From Mycteria americana (Eukaryota; Chordata; Aves; Ciconiiformes; Ciconiidae): a stretch of DNA of 64,000 bases. Positions 34,957 to 48,484 of this stretch are shown here, piece after piece. Where the stretch lies: NCBI RefSeq assembly GCF_035582795.1, contig NC_134373.1:33078501-33142500 (forward strand), given 5' to 3'. How positions within the stretch are numbered: position 1 is the stretch's first letter; every line of letters begins with the position of its first letter. The notes under the pieces were generated by a model that was not told the DNA's origin, did no database searches, and saw only the letters and a list, made by a program, of their open reading frames with translations. Made by a program: the position numbers and the translations under genes.

Positions 34957-37900
34957 CTAAAAACACAGAAGAGAGAAGGGCCATGAGCACCGCGTAGTGG
35001 TGCCGGGGAGGCACTTCCCATCGCCGCTTCCTACCGCAGCCTCACCCCAAACAGCCTTGGGGACCGACAAGCTGGTCTGCACTGCTGGCACAGCAGGAAT
35101 GCCACGCTCTCTGGTGTGATGCAATATCTCCTCTGGTTTAGGCAAAGCACTGTGCACTGAAATTCACCTCCCACTGGCTTTGACGGGACCATTTCAGGGC
35201 TTCCCGGCAGAGCTAGCCTGCAGCCTGGCACAGGGTGGGCAGCTGGTAACGTAATTCCCAGCAGAACCTCTTCTTGCCAAATGGAAACTCACTGCGCACT
35301 TGTATTGCTTCCCACAAAACAGCAGCTCCCACAAAACTTCAGTAATCTGAAGTGTCTCCAGCTTTTGTTTTGAAACCTCATTTGAACAGTGCTACTTTAG
35401 CGCTGATGCGCATTATTCATTACTTTTAAATGTTAGTACTGCAACAAAATATTATGCAAACAGAGTCATGGTTAACCCAAGGTGATATATTATGTTTTGC
35501 TTCAAGAAAAATGTCACTTTTTAAAAATTTATTTCAAATTTGGAGCGAAATCAAATTTTAAAATATCATATTTTACTATAGAATAGAAATTAAACGTTTT
35601 ACAATTAATTTCTTGTTACAGTTAAATAATGCAGAAAACTGCTATGTACAAAATGTTGGTAAAAAGACTGAAGCCATCACTTCAAAATAACTGCTGTGCT
35701 TAAAGGGCAGCTATCTCATCACCTGAATTATCTCAGAAAATTATACTACCCTTCTGATGACCAGCAAAGGTGATGATACGCTGGACACACAATTATAAGC
35801 TTCAAATCACTGATAAGATCACTGCTTTTCTCAGCACTAGTCCCACCAGTGCCCCTGCAGATCTGCTGCCTTTCGCAGAGGCAGTGAAGGTGGTCGCTCA
35901 GAGACCCGGCTAGGAGCGACACGGACGGAGTTGCTTGGGGCGGAGGGACGAGCCAGGGCCAGCACATGCAGCAGCCCTCGGGGGTCTGCGGGACATCACC
36001 CAGGGGTCTGGGAAACCCCTGCAGCACACTCCACAGGGAATAAAACTAGATTAAGTGAAAACAAAAATGCTGATGGATTTTTTTTCCCCTCAAACACCAT
36101 ATGCTTAGAAACGGTGAGGCAGCAGCTCTCAAGCCCTCTTCCCTCTGCCTCGCTCTCTAACCGTAGGGGCAACCCGCAGCTGAAAGCTCAGGCGCTCTCT
36201 AACCCCAGCAAGCGTGAGGAAATCTGCGGGGAGCAGAGGGGCTGCCCAGCAGAGGTCCCAGCTAAGCCGCAGCAAAGCCCTCGCCTCCTCTCCTCCTCCT
36301 CCGCTGCTCCCAGCACACCAGACGCCTTTTCCCCTCCGGCACGGCCGACAACTGTATTTTCAGAAACATTTGGCACAGGAGGGGAGGAAGGAAGGAAAGA
36401 AGGACAAACGTGCAACGTTGTCCATTAGGATGGGATGGCAATATCATAGTAAACCAAGAGAGAGCACTAGTTTTCTGGCTGGATTCAGAAGTTTATGGCT
36501 CTTCCAGCATCAATAACAAGCAACATTGATGCCAGCAGGGAGCAATGTGACTGTGACCTCCCCCTCATAATACAGGTCACAGAACTTCCCTAAATTTAAT
36601 TCCATTTTCAAATCAAATAGTTGAACTGGAGCTACATTTTAAAGAACCATCCAAGATTGATTTTAATATTTTCAGTGACGGACAATCAACCACAACCCGG
36701 GGTCAGATGCTCATAAAGTTAATTTCCCCAGCCATTAAAAACATTCACCTTCTTTCTGGTCTGAATTATCCCAGTGTCAAATTCCAGCCTTTGGATGTTT
36801 ACTTGCTAGATTGGAAAAGGTTATACGATCACATTTCTCCTCCTCACCATCAAATCACTCCTTTGCCTTTAATAAAGCCAAGTGCACTGAGATCTTTGAG
36901 TCTCCCTGGTTATTGCAGCTTTTCTCTGAACACTCACAGGTTCTCTTTGAGCCTTTTGATTTCTAGTTCCCAGAAATAGATGTCGCAAGCCCAGGGATAA
37001 CAAAACTTCCCCTCTTCTGCCTGCCCATGGCCCCTAAATGCACCCCGGGACCATATTAGCCTTACAAGCCAGGGCTGAGGACCTCTTCTTTACCTGCCAG
37101 GCCCCCTTCACAGCTCTGCCCAAGTCTCTGTTTTCCAGGAGAGGCAACCCACAGTGTGCCTGGCACTCTGCTCTTGGGTGCCTGGCCTTGCTTGTGGAGA
37201 TATTGAAATACCGTTTGCTTATATACCATTTACTAAGCGTCTCATGTCACTCAGCATGCCATTTTCCCTGCGGGGTGTGTGGACGCAGATGAGTGATGTA
37301 CCCACACCATGAATATTGCAGCTCTAGGCACAGACTTGCCATAGCAACTGGCACCAATGATGCCGGGGGTCTGATGTCCATGATAGGTGGTTTTTCACCC
37401 TTTTCTCTGCCTTATATAGCCCCACTACTCCTCCACTACCTCTTTCACTCCATTTATTCCCCCAGAGATGGGGATGGGGAGGGTGAGGCTCTTTGCGTAG
37501 CCCCCCTGCTGCATCTCATCATGATGCTTTTTGCACTGGATTTATTTTTCTCTCTCTAAGATGGTTTCTTTGAAGTCAAGGAAGAGACCAGAGGTAACTG
37601 GACAAGAGTTAAGAGCTTCAGTCAATGAACAGCCAGGGCAAGGGTAGTAAATCCCAAAAGATCCTTGTCTGGCTCATTCATAACACTGAGGCATTAGCAA
37701 AATGAGACTGGATGTGTTGCTCCTTTCACTCACTAACAAAAGCAGACCAAAACCATGATGGAGCAAATGTTCTACCAAAGTGAGCCACAAGATCAGGCAA
37801 CAACGAAATCTGCAGTGAAGGGGAGGGAGGCATCACCTCGACAGCTCGCTGGAGTCGCCTTCTCTAATGAGCGCAGCAGCCCCGTGTACCCCAGCCCGAG

Positions 37901-40521
37901 CCCCAGCCTGCCACTTGCGTGTTGGGAGGGCCTGGAGGAGCCTGCAGGCAGATGCTGGAGCCCAGCCTAATCTCAACCCCTCAGCCCTAGCTCAATAACG
38001 TGTGTAGGGCACATACACCCCGAGTGGTCTCAAAGCTGGAGCCGTGCCTTGGGCAGGAGCAGCCCTGGGACCCCACTGGCACACAGCTCTCAGGCCAGGA
38101 GGCAGTGAAGAGGAAAAGCAAGATCCTGAACATGCACCTCTGTCTTACTTAAACGCTCGGTGTTTATGTCTTTTCCTCTCCTCACCCTGCCTTTTCCTGC
38201 CACGTTGCTTTCTCCTCTGGCATCTTTCCTGCTCCTCTGAACACGCTCCCAGGAGAGCTCGTGCTGTCACACTCACTCGGCAAGCTTTCAAACACGAGCA
38301 GGGATCAGAGGAAAGGCTTAAGTGTCAGGGGCCAAGCAAAGCTATCAAGTTGTGCTTTTCTCCTCAGGATTCCTTTGCCTTTCTCTTCCCGAAAGAGACT
38401 CAGGCATCCCTTTGGAAACCTGCTTTGCTGCTCCTTGCTTTGCTCCAGAAACGCTCTGTGCTATTAAAAATAGCATGCCCCTGAAAAGCTGGCACATTGG
38501 GTTTGTTGCCCTGTTTCTAAAACAGCCCTGAAGATACCGAGAAGGTTGAAAACCAGCAACGACCCAGAGACCACCAAACTGCACACCAAGAGGTACCATG
38601 GCCGACATGTCAAAACTCCTGTGGCTCAGAGACCCAACCCTTCCTTGGCCCAGGGGATGCTTTTTCGAGCACGCCCCAGGGGACAGGCACCGCAAGGCAG
38701 GACAGAACAATCCCTGGGAGTCGGGGCGGCCGATCCCCTGCGCCCCAGCGGCTCTCCCAGCCGCACCCGCCTCTTCCCACGGGGAAGACCGGACAGGGCA
38801 GCACAATAGCTGTTTCCCTCTTTGCAAATACTATAATTGGAGTTACCGTGCCACATTTTCACGACCCACAATGAGGGTCAGATGCTCAGGAGACCTCAGT
38901 TCCTGTTTAGTCACTAAGAGGGCAGAGATTTTCAAAGAGGCTGGCATATTGTATGCTATATTTATCAGAAAATAGCCCTAAATATCAAATGAGGGCCATA
39001 GCTTGGCTTTTGAAAAAGCCTCTAAAAATCCCAACCATTTGGCTTACCCAGATGGGAACAAAGTGATGCTGAAAATCTGGTACCTTGACGGAGCGTGGCA
39101 CCATGCAGTCGGTGCTACCCTCATGCCACTGCACTGCAGCCTAAATCTCGCATCAACCCTGTCCCTCAGACATGCTCAAGGTGGTCAGTAAGATGTTTCC
39201 TACTGACAGCAGTGAGCTGAAGGTGGAATTGAGGCCGCACTGTATGCAGGTAGGGTTTTTTATATTTTGCACAGCGAACAGGACCCATAAGTAGGGAGTA
39301 ACCACATGTACGAGATGTTAGTTCTCTTAGCCCTCTCCAACCATCGCATCCGAGTGCCTCACAGCCTTTCAGGTATTTATCTTCACGACACTGCTTGACA
39401 AGAGACATGGATGAGAAAAATGGAGTAACTCGCCCTGGGTCCCCATTGGGAGCAAGATGATGGAGCAAGAATTCGGCAAAAGCCTCCCAGGTTTCAGCTC
39501 AGCTCCCCACTCACTACATAAGCCCTGCTCTGACTCTCAAGGGTCGGTGGAGATGGTCAGTATTTCCTAATAGAAATCCTTCTCCCAACATAGAAGATGA
39601 AGGGAGGGAAGGAAAACACAAAGGAGAAAGGTTTTCCCTGGAGCCGCAGAGTGGAGGAGAGGCAGGACCATGACCTGGGACCCAGAGATGCCTATCTCCG
39701 AGATGTCCATCCCAGAGCCTGCAGGACATGAGTTATTTCCAGGCACATTTTTCTCACTCTCTGATCAGATTTGGAATCGACAAAGCATCTCCTCCTATTT
39801 CAACAGCAACGCAGCAGATACTGCCAGAAGCATATGTAACCACTACTGCAATTCTTATTGATATGTCATCAGAAAACTGCATTTCTTAAGCCCTACACCA
39901 ACCACTGGAACTAGGGAATGGACACCCTGATCCTACAGAAGTCATTTTGACCACTGGCACGCAGACAAAGACCTTGTTTAAAATGTAGCAAAACCAGATT
40001 TCATGATCTGAGGAGTAGCTAAAAAATAATAATACTTATATAAAATAACACTTAAGCTTCAAATTTCTATTGGGAACCCAGCTGAAAAATAAATTCATAA
40101 TCATTTTCAGATACTTATTTTAAAAATATTGATGATGTATTAATATAAGCTTGTGAGTTTAAAGCACTGCTCCTAAGTTCGCTGAGAGTTCAGACAAAAT
40201 CAAAACAGGCAGAGACGCACGTCATCTCTGCTCTGTGCCACTGAACTGGAGCCCAAAGCAGTCGGGCCCCTTTCTCCCTCTTCTCAATCACTGTGACTCA
40301 CAGCGTGCTCCAGAAAGAGATAATATTATTCCTAGGGAGAGACCGTATCTTCAGCGTCTGCTGAAAAGTCCCCTAACTAAATAAAAGAAACTTGAGCTGC
40401 TAATATTTATTCATCATATTGAGCTTCTTGCATGCACAGCAATACACACACACACTCATTTCCACTGGAACAAAAAGCTTAAGCAAAATTTAGGCAAAAT
40501 ACGCCACATAAAGAGCAATAC
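34957..40521 (-). other. HEG1: Large HEG1 intron inside the last EGF module
   Basis: Phase 1 intron of about 5.6 kb between exons coding ...HSCR and CEDGY.... It contains a GC-richer patch at about 35.9-36.4 kb and a MIR-like SINE at about 39.35 kb. No exon fitting the frame was found. Confidence 0.8.
39340..39525 (-). mobile_element. Old MIR/CORE-SINE-like fragment
   Basis: The + strand shows the reverse-oriented MIR pattern: CTCACAGCC, then ATGAGAAAAATGGAGTAACT, CCCTGGGTC, and later CCAGGTTTCAGCTCAGCTCC. Similarity is patchy, as for an ancient amniote element. The call rests on remembered consensus order only. Confidence 0.45.
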
Positions 40522-40656
40522 CTCTGCAGGAGTGGTCCATCTTGTTGTATTTGAAGTACCCACTTTTGCACTGGCAGAGTGCGACTCCATTGAAGTCGGT
40601 GCATTCGGAAGTTTCCTTGTCGCATTCGGGGTCTTTCTGCTTGCACAAGCTGCCAA
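40522..40656 (-). CDS. HEG1: HEG1 EGF-like exon (first part of the juxtamembrane EGF)
   Basis: A 135-bp phase 1-1 exon encoding GSLCKQKDPECDKETSEC, then TDFNGVALCQCKSGYFKYNK and MDHSCR. Six cysteines are visible. The spacing and the CQCKSGYF block are typical of HEG1. The module is completed by the two small exons at 34914 and 34765. Confidence 0.95.
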
Positions 40657-42416
40657 CTGTCGGGAAGAGGCGGCCAAGATCAGCACGGTTCTCTCTGAAC
40701 CCACCGTTATGCACATTTGCTTTCCCCGTGCATCACATTCAGCTCATGTGCTGCTTTAATCTCTTCTCTTTTTTTAAAAATAGTATTTGTTCCATTAGGA
40801 GACAGTCAGCATTACACTATGCCACCATTTCTTGCGTATCTACCATCATTTGTACAGGCAAACAGAGGGGGCGAATAATAAATGTTTCAGCTCAGAGGCA
40901 GAAGGGGAAATGAAAAAGAAAAACTTGGTTTGGCTCAAGCTGAAATACATTCACCCCCTGAGACAGTTCAACGAATCAATTTTTAAGTTTATATCAAGCA
41001 AAACATTTTGCTCAGCCCAAAACAATTTTTTTCCATTTCAATATTAAGCACTGGATTTTTTCATTTTTCAAACAAAGAATTTGTCCTTTCATTACATTAC
41101 TTTGAAGCAGTGTTTTACTTTAGAAAGTCAGATTTGTACAATGAGCATTCAGCAAAACTGTGGGTAAATGATGACAATTGGGTCACCGAATTTTCATTTT
41201 TTACTGAGAAGTCAAACTGCATGGAATGAAAAAATGAAAAAATATTCATGAGAAATAGGATTTTATGGAAAACGTGTCATTCATTTGGCACTCACCTTTT
41301 ATAAACCTCTCCCTGCTAGATCCATCTTTTTTTTTTTTTTTTGACCTGACATCTTTTCTTTAAAGTACTTGAACAAGAACATAATTTTTTTCTTATTCTG
41401 CTCATTTCAAGTTGGAAGTAGACTTTACCAGAAGCATTGTATCAGAGGCAACGGCTAGATATAATCTGAGCGGGTCTACCAAAATAATTTAATTCAATCC
41501 ATGGTGGAGTGTGGTTTTAAAATACAGCACATTAAAATAAAAGCACACGCTAAATTTCTCATCTTCGTGTTTACTGTGCCAAAACGATCCGAGGGGTTTC
41601 CCACTACACCCAGGCTAAGCGCTGCCGCCCTTCATCCTCTAAGCTAAACCTCGAAGCCTCAAACCCCGAAGTCGCAGAGCTCCACGCGCAGAAGTTTCCT
41701 TGCAGGAGCCCATCTTTCAAGGGAGCCCACTCCCTGCACCCTGCCGGTACCTCTCACGGCTAAGTCTCCTCCATTGCTCCCTGGGAACGCGAGGTGCAGG
41801 GCACAGGGCCACACCATCGATGGGGTCCACCTGGAGAAGGTCCTGCACAACACTGATGTGCTTCTCTAGGTCTCTCTGTGCCGCACCCGTGGTTCCCGTT
41901 TGGCAGGTAGAGGATTCGGTACAGAAATCGAAAGCTCTGGATCGTTAACCATTTTTACACCCTGCAACACTGAAATTGGGCAGGCAGGAGAGCGCAGCTC
42001 CCTGCGTAGCCTCCAGCGGCTCCGGTCGACTTCCCTGGGGAGTTTTGTCTCTTGGCTTTCATGCCATTTCCCCAGCTCCCGGCCGTGCGGGTGGAATTAA
42101 GACTTATGGTTTTTTGATCTGGCCGGGGCCTGGTGTCACAACCCGGAGATGAAAGGCTGCCCTACAATGCCTCTAATCCTGTGCTGTGTGATGTTTTCAC
42201 AGAGAGGCAGATTTCTCACACATGTGGCGAAGATAAGGCTCGATATCTGCAACCCTTTTGTACTGCGAGGCTCTTAAGATGACTCCCATTTGAATGAGAT
42301 AAAAAAGATTCAGAGGGGTTTTTCCAAACGCCAAAATCTTTCTCCCCCTGTTATAAAAGAAGCCAAATAAAACATCCCTTTCCCCTCCCGTCACAGTCCC
42401 TCCAGATGCTATTTAC

Positions 42417-42577
42417 CTCTGTGGAGCGGCTTCAGGCTGGAGATTAACTGGCAGGCTTCGGTGGGGGATTTGCAAGCTTGAATGTAGCTTTTCGTGCTGC
42501 TGACAACGTCGTAGAAAGTCACGTTGGATGCTAAAGAGAACGTGGATTGCACTGAAACATGCACAAAATTTGCCTCC
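42417..42577 (-). CDS. HEG1: HEG1 juxtamembrane (SEA-position) exon 3
   Basis: A 161-bp exon starting phase 2 and ending phase 1. It begins EANFVHVSVQSTFSLASNVT and ends ACQLISSLKPLHR. It is the C-terminal part of the folded region between the two EGF modules, where related membrane mucins carry a SEA domain. The Cys pair (QACKSPTEAC) is a HEG1 feature. NVT is a possible N-glycan site. Confidence 0.92.
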
Positions 42578-43066
42578 CTAACAGAAAACAAAACAAAACA
42601 GCCCTGAGTACCACGGGTCAGCCTGATGTCATTGTTAGCACCTTATACATAGGACACTTATTAACACACATTATACATAGGACTCTTATTAATGCAAGCA
42701 ATGCTTATCACAGACACAATATTGCACACATACTGAAACAGCCGTGCATTGTAACAGACCTTAAAAACAGGACAAACTTACACACAGAGAGGTAGATTTG
42801 GGGCTGGAAGGGGTGCTGGTAGCTCACTTTGAAACCAGCCATAAATCCCCCCTGGGCAGCTCACAAGCCCATCCCCAAGCTGCTCAGACCAGGAGGAAGG
42901 ACTGGGAGAGCCAGGCAAAGTGGTCAGGCATTCCCCATGCCCTGGGCTACCGCCGGGCCGGATTGCATCAAGCCCGGCACCAACTCAAAATGGAGAATGT
43001 GGGTCTTGAGCCGAACATCCTGAACGCTCAAGTTTCTCATTCGTCCCCTGGTAGCCTTAGCCTTAC

Positions 43067-43125
43067 CTGGTCGCCTTAACTGTGGAGTGGTGGTACCCCG
43101 GCAAGCCCGACAGCGATGCATTGAG
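43067..43125 (-). CDS. HEG1: HEG1 juxtamembrane (SEA-position) exon 2
   Basis: A 59-bp exon encoding LNASLSGLPGYHHSTVKAT, starting phase 0 and ending phase 2 so that AG|G codes Arg. The SLSGLPGY segment is conserved in the family. No canonical GSVVV autoproteolysis motif of cleaved SEA mucins is seen. Confidence 0.9.
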
Positions 43126-44390
43126 CTGCAAGGAAGGAGAGAGCAGCTGTTAGTGCCCGGGGGATGGTGGAGGGAGGCAGCCTGGCAGGACGCAGCACCG
43201 GACAGCCCTCCTGGGTCACCAACACCATCCCCTGTGTTCACCAGAGCTGCCTGCTGAGGCTGAGGGGGCTCTCAGCATCCCAGCGGTTCATCTGCTGGAG
43301 AAGAAAGATGCGCCGTCCTGTTGCCAGCAAGGGATGGCTGAAGTCACCATCACGCAGCCTTGGACAGGAACGAAGACCTGGGGATTTTGACATGAGCATC
43401 TGCCTGGGGCCCCACTGTGCAATGATTGCAAAGGCTCAGGACGAGCCAGAAGCCAGCAGGGAGAGAGCCCCGTGCGAGGCCGAGCTCAAAGCGGCACCCT
43501 TGGAGACTGCGCATCTTCCAAGGATCCCCGGATCCATGCGGTTGTTTGTGTTCACTCCCCCGCACAAGCCGTGCAGGCAGCATCAAGGCAACTCACCCTG
43601 GCTCCCCCCTCCTTTGGCGGCATGTCCACATCACCTACTCCAAAAAGAGCTGGGATGAACTGCAGCCAGTCCAGGAACTGCTAACAGGACGAACTCATGC
43701 ATGCAATGATCTGGCTAAAAAACGCACAGAGATGTACCTATCCCCAGCCCAGGGGTCTTTTGGGGGCAACTGATGGCCAGCATATGGGGAAGCCACCAGC
43801 TCACCCAGCGCTTGCTCTCAACTGACTGAGGGCCACGTGATCGCGATAGCATGGCTGGGAAACTCCACCAAGAGGAAGGTATGTTTGGGTGGGTGGCTAA
43901 GAGCAAGGTGGCACCAGCTGCAGCCCAACCCGCCCCAGCACCTGTGAGATGTACTGATGAACAATGAAGCCCAGAGTTACTGTTTTAATGTTCGACCTTG
44001 GAGGAGCACTAATGCCCTTTTGAGGTCTGCAAAAGGCAATGCAGCCAGAAGGCACTAGGAAAGGATGGAGGCTGCAGAAGAGTGAACCCAGCCACACCAC
44101 TTCACAAAAAGGGCTTCAGGATTTTCTGGGCAGATATGCTGTCTTAAGCCCCATAGGAGCTGGATCTCTCCACTGCTGTCTTGACAGCCTGGGCAGGGCA
44201 GCAGAGAGAAGCGTGCTGGGATTTAGAAGTGTACGTCTCACCAGTCCTACTTACACCAGACCAGGACAGTTCAATGATTAAAAAGGCTAAATCCACGCTA
44301 CAGAGTCTCGTGGCTTCCCATGACAACACTAGGAGGAGCGAAGGGGACCCGTCCCATCAGCATTGCCAAGGTCCTGGCAATGACACTCAC

Positions 44391-44485
44391 CATCGCCAGG
44401 ATTTCACCCTCGATGTGGAGAATCTCTGTGTACTTCCCATGGGTACTATTAAGTTTCAGGGGGACCTGGCCGATAAATATTCTTA
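44391..44485 (-). CDS. HEG1: HEG1 juxtamembrane (SEA-position) exon 1
   Basis: A 95-bp exon encoding RIFIGQVPLKLNSTHGKYTE then ILHIEGEILAM. It starts phase 1 after TTTTTAG and ends phase 0 at GTGAGT. The alternating hydrophobic pattern of a first beta strand and helix fits the start of a SEA-like fold directly after the calcium-binding EGF. Confidence 0.9.
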
Positions 44486-46120
44486 CTAAAAAGGAGAATA
44501 AGACAAGTTAGTGAGAACACATGTCGCTGTGCCATGTGTAGCTGCGGTTTCATCTGCCTTACATGAGAGACTGTCTGCATGGAAAATCCCTTCACACAGC
44601 AGACAGAACACTCACGTCTGAGAGTCACTGCCCCAATAAAGCAAAGTCCCAGCCTCGGGATTTTTCCCAAGGGTTGCTGCGATGTTCCCGCAGCCCCAGT
44701 CAAACCCCAGAACTCAATATTGCTGAACAGCCATCATTTCACCACAGCATTCATACATTTCATATAGAAACATAGACTAATTTAAAAGAACCCCCAAACA
44801 CAGAGAGAGCTGAGTAAATTTAGTAACAATGCAGTTTCAGGTACCGAAGCTATTTATAATAATTTGGGGTAAACATGTCAAATCTCTTACCCCTCCCTGC
44901 AATGGAAGGAAAGCTAATCAGCAAGTCAAAATAAAGCACTATAGAAAGGACATTTTCATTTTTCAAATTGTGGGACAGAATGAGCAATAACATTTGAAAA
45001 GAGGTCCAAAAGATGCATTTTTCCATGCTTAAATTCATATTTGATTCATGGCAGCAGAATGCAATAATCCGAGTTCTCCAGACTCGGAGAGATAATATCC
45101 CTAAATCTTGTATTAAGTGTCATGAGATACTCGGTGGAAATGAGAACTCAGAGCTCCAGTTTTATGTTCCACCAGAAAAATGAATCCAGTTGCAGATAAC
45201 ATTATAAAGCCTCCAATTCTTTCCCATTTTTTCCCATCCACAGAGCCTATCTTCACCACAAATTTTGTATCAGACAGCTCTAATGTAACAACTGTGGGTA
45301 AAAATAAGATGAGAATCACCTTCACAGTATTTATATAATCTGCCCGTATCCCAGTTCAAGGCATAATCAAAACAACTCTCTAAATTAGAAGCTGACACAT
45401 TCCAACTCGAAGAAATGTTTCAAAACACCCTTCAGGGACACCTCACCCATGTTTCCTTAGCAAAATTTCCATGCCTCTAATCCTCGCTGATTAAGGGTCA
45501 GAAGAAACTCTAGCAAAACAAATTCCCCTTTACAATGGGATATTGTAAGTCCTTGAGATGGAGAGTCCTCTAATAGAAAGGAGGGGGTCAGAACCTGAGT
45601 TCCAACTAATAACTGTGCTGCATAAAAAATGCTAAAGGTACGAAACAAGACCTTGATCTTACAAAGACTTTCACGGCTGCTTAATTTTCCGCACATGGCT
45701 GATCCCACTGAAGCCAGGTTACACAACAGCCCCACTCACTTCTCCCAAGCCAAGCGCCGTCGCCCGGGTTTGCAGGGCTGGGAGCTACAATAAGCTTCTG
45801 AACGCTTTTTGGGGGTTGTAAAACACATTAGGAACAGAAGGGGCACATTTGTCCTTACTAACAAGCATGAGCCCACTGCTCTGCTGCTGTGTTTTTAAGA
45901 AACCCTCAGCTATCACTGCGCCTGCTCCCCGGGGCACCCCAACATGACAGGCTTTAGACACTGCACTTGTATAAACAGTAAAAGGCTCTTGTTAAAAGTG
46001 GTGGTTGGGAGGAACATTAAGCTCCTGAACTAGTCTGAGCCTAGGTTAATTTATTTTAGAAGATTACAGATAATTATTTCCATATTTTTCTCCCCTGGTT
46101 TTTCACTTTTGTTTTCTTAC
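44486..46120 (-). other. HEG1: HEG1 intron before the SEA-position exons
   Basis: Phase 1 intron, AT-rich, with no further feature seen. Confidence 0.7.
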
Positions 46121-46240
46121 CTAAATTGCACTTTCCTTTTTCCAGCTCGTATCCAAGAGGACACTGACAGATATAGGAGCCACGGGTGTTGTTGCAGGTG
46201 GCCAGCGCAGGACAAGGGTTGGAAAGACATTTATCCACAT
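46121..46240 (-). CDS. HEG1: HEG1 calcium-binding EGF exon
   Basis: A 120-bp phase 1-1 exon encoding [20 protein letters not shown] followed by [20 protein letters not shown]. It has six cysteines in EGF order, the DVDxC calcium site and the C-x-N-x4-Y-x-C pattern ([10 protein letters not shown]) for Asn beta-hydroxylation. This corresponds to the calcium-binding EGF of HEG1. The first Asp codon is split with the preceding mucin exon. Confidence 0.95.
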   Translation of the reverse strand: MWINVFPTLVLRWPPATTPVAPISVSVLLDTSWKKESAI

Positions 46241-48484
46241 CTACAAAAGCAGAAAAAAACTCAGGCTATAGTTACAGAATCACAAAAATCATCAACTGTT
46301 GGGCTAAAAAAAGATCAACTTGGCTCCTCTTCTGTGACCCCCTGAGCATTATCAGATGCTTCATTGCATCATTTGCACTTACTATTTATCCTGTTCTTAA
46401 TTATTCTGCTGGAGCTGAAAGAATAAATACAAACCACTTTCTCTTGAATATTCATTCAAAAGCCCTTGGGATCCAGTGTTGATCCACGTTAATGTGAACA
46501 CCCAGCTCGACTACCGCACTGCTCATCTGCAGCTCTCAGGGTGCTTTTCAAAGACAAACAACCCTACGGTTATAGATGGAGAGACCGAAGAAGGGACCTC
46601 GACAGCCAGAGCTAGACACAGGAGCACGGGCTGCTTCACCAAAGTCCTGCCCTTTTCATGCAAGCCCTGTTTCCATGATCCAAAGCTAGTGCTTGAACAC
46701 TGATGCAGTCCGTAGACCACCCAGTAATGGTGGAGGCAGCCCTGGCTGCCGTCACCTCCTTTACCGGGGCTGCAGCCTCCGTGCCAGGCTGGGGACGGTC
46801 ACAGCAGCGATCCCTGCCTGTGCCACCACTCGTACTGCACTTCCTGCTGGGTGAGCAAGGGCTGGGGAGCAGACACCCACCGTGAGATATGGAGTCTGAG
46901 TATTAATGACTGTAGTCTCAGACGCTTCATAGATTAGCCAACTCAAACTGCAAATTCTGGAGAAGATATCCAATACTTCCCTTTGGAAAAAAAAAACATG
47001 TCCTGGTCAAAAATGCTCCTCTTGCTGTGTGTATGACTCACAGGAGCACAAAGGCAGGTCACACACACGTGCAAGGGCAGATCGTAGGCAGCACTGTGGG
47101 CTTGTCAGCGACACGGCGCTACAAGATGAGCAAGACAGCTCACACACCACTCGTACCTATTTTGCAGCTGCTGCCGAGCACTGCAGCAGAGGCAGGAAGG
47201 ATGGGCTTTGCGGTTAAAGCACAAAGCGCGAGAGCCAAACCCATGTGTGTATTTCTGACAGCACCACGATACCCCATGGCATCACGCAGGCCCTGCAGAC
47301 CAGACAGTCCCGAGCTGACCTCCGCGTTCGGACACACCATTTGACGCAATCTCCGTGCCTTGACTAGCCTGGCACGGCTACCTCAGCATCAGCGAGAAGG
47401 AGATTTGCTGTCTCTGATCTAAGCAGCCAGAAATGAGCGGGCGTATTTTAAAACGTTGGCTTTCACTTCGCTGTCCTTCAGTTTGCGCTTTGTACAGTGG
47501 GGACCAGGGCAGCTCCTTCTCTCGCGGCAGCGAGTGCCCATGTACAAAGCATCTTGTCCAAGGCAGCAGAAGGATCTTTTGCATTCTGGTAAATGGCAAA
47601 ACTCGGTATTTAAAGGAAAGAGTAACTTGGCAAAAGTGTGAATCAGTTGGTAAAAAAGATACATTACCTTAATTTTTCGGTTAAAAAAACCCCATTCCCC
47701 TACAGTGAATATTTTTCCATGAAGCCATAGCTATAATTAAAACCAACCAGCCTGAGAAATAACCTTTAAATACTTAATTATTGGAAGGAATATATACTAT
47801 TGCCAGTATTTCACTGAGATTAATGCAATTAGCACACACAATATCCTACAGTGGCATGAGGGCCAGGCTCCTGAACTTTAAATACACAATCGATTTCCAT
47901 ACATATAAAACTTCGGTCAGTGTATTTACTTGAGAAGATAAGGAGCCTGGCAGCAGCAATAAATCATTGTAACAACACACTCAGCAAGACTACGGTATGT
48001 AGCCTACCAGGAGAAGCAACAGGCCCTTAGTGAGGTGGGGAGAAAACGACCATAGGTCGTAATAACAGAAGAAGTTCCAACACAAATACTGAGTGCCGGC
48101 CAACCACCTTTTCTCATGAATAAGATAGATATTGGTCGATAACGATTGATATTGTCGACTGATCGACAAATATAAAATGCATCCTACGCTTACCTGGAAG
48201 GTCAGTCAGCTTTATTTTCTTGAAATTCTCAAATTTCAGCTTAACATTTCTATCAGAAATGTTCACCAAAATGCTCACCCTTTTCCAGCAGTTCAGCTTG
48301 ATTGCTAAACCCTTAGCTTAACCATACCAACATGGAGACGGAGTTCTTATCCTCAAACCCTGCTGACAACAGACTTGTCATACATACATACATAACCCTC
48401 TGAAGAGCCTTAAAGTGGGACCCAGGTGTTCCTGGCCCCCTTGTCCCTGGCCCCACCACTGATGAGTGCCCTTAGACACGTTAC
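46241..48484 (-). other. HEG1: HEG1 intron between the large mucin exon and the calcium-binding EGF
   Basis: About 2.2 kb, phase 1. Other vertebrate HEG1 proteins carry an additional EGF just before the calcium-binding one. I searched this interval and saw no six-cysteine phase 1-1 exon. One non-mucin open segment ends at a strong donor near 48198 and is listed under findings. Confidence 0.6.
46270..46325 (-). mobile_element. Possible CR1 3'-tail fragment
   Basis: ACAGAATCACAAAAATCATCAA followed by a GTTGGG and AAAAGATCAAC order resembles the reverse complement of the extreme 3' end of CR1. The fragment is too short for certainty. Confidence 0.35.

Noticed and set aside
46750-46880. Cys-containing minus-strand segment before CCCCG|GTAAAG, considered as the missing EGF
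   Set aside because: Its length does not keep the phase 1-1 frame, and cysteine number and spacing do not fit an EGF.
47419-47664. Minus ORF with CRERRSCPGPHC, considered as a HEG1 exon
   Set aside because: No suitable acceptor/donor pair in phase 1 and no EGF spacing; it lies within a HEG1 intron.
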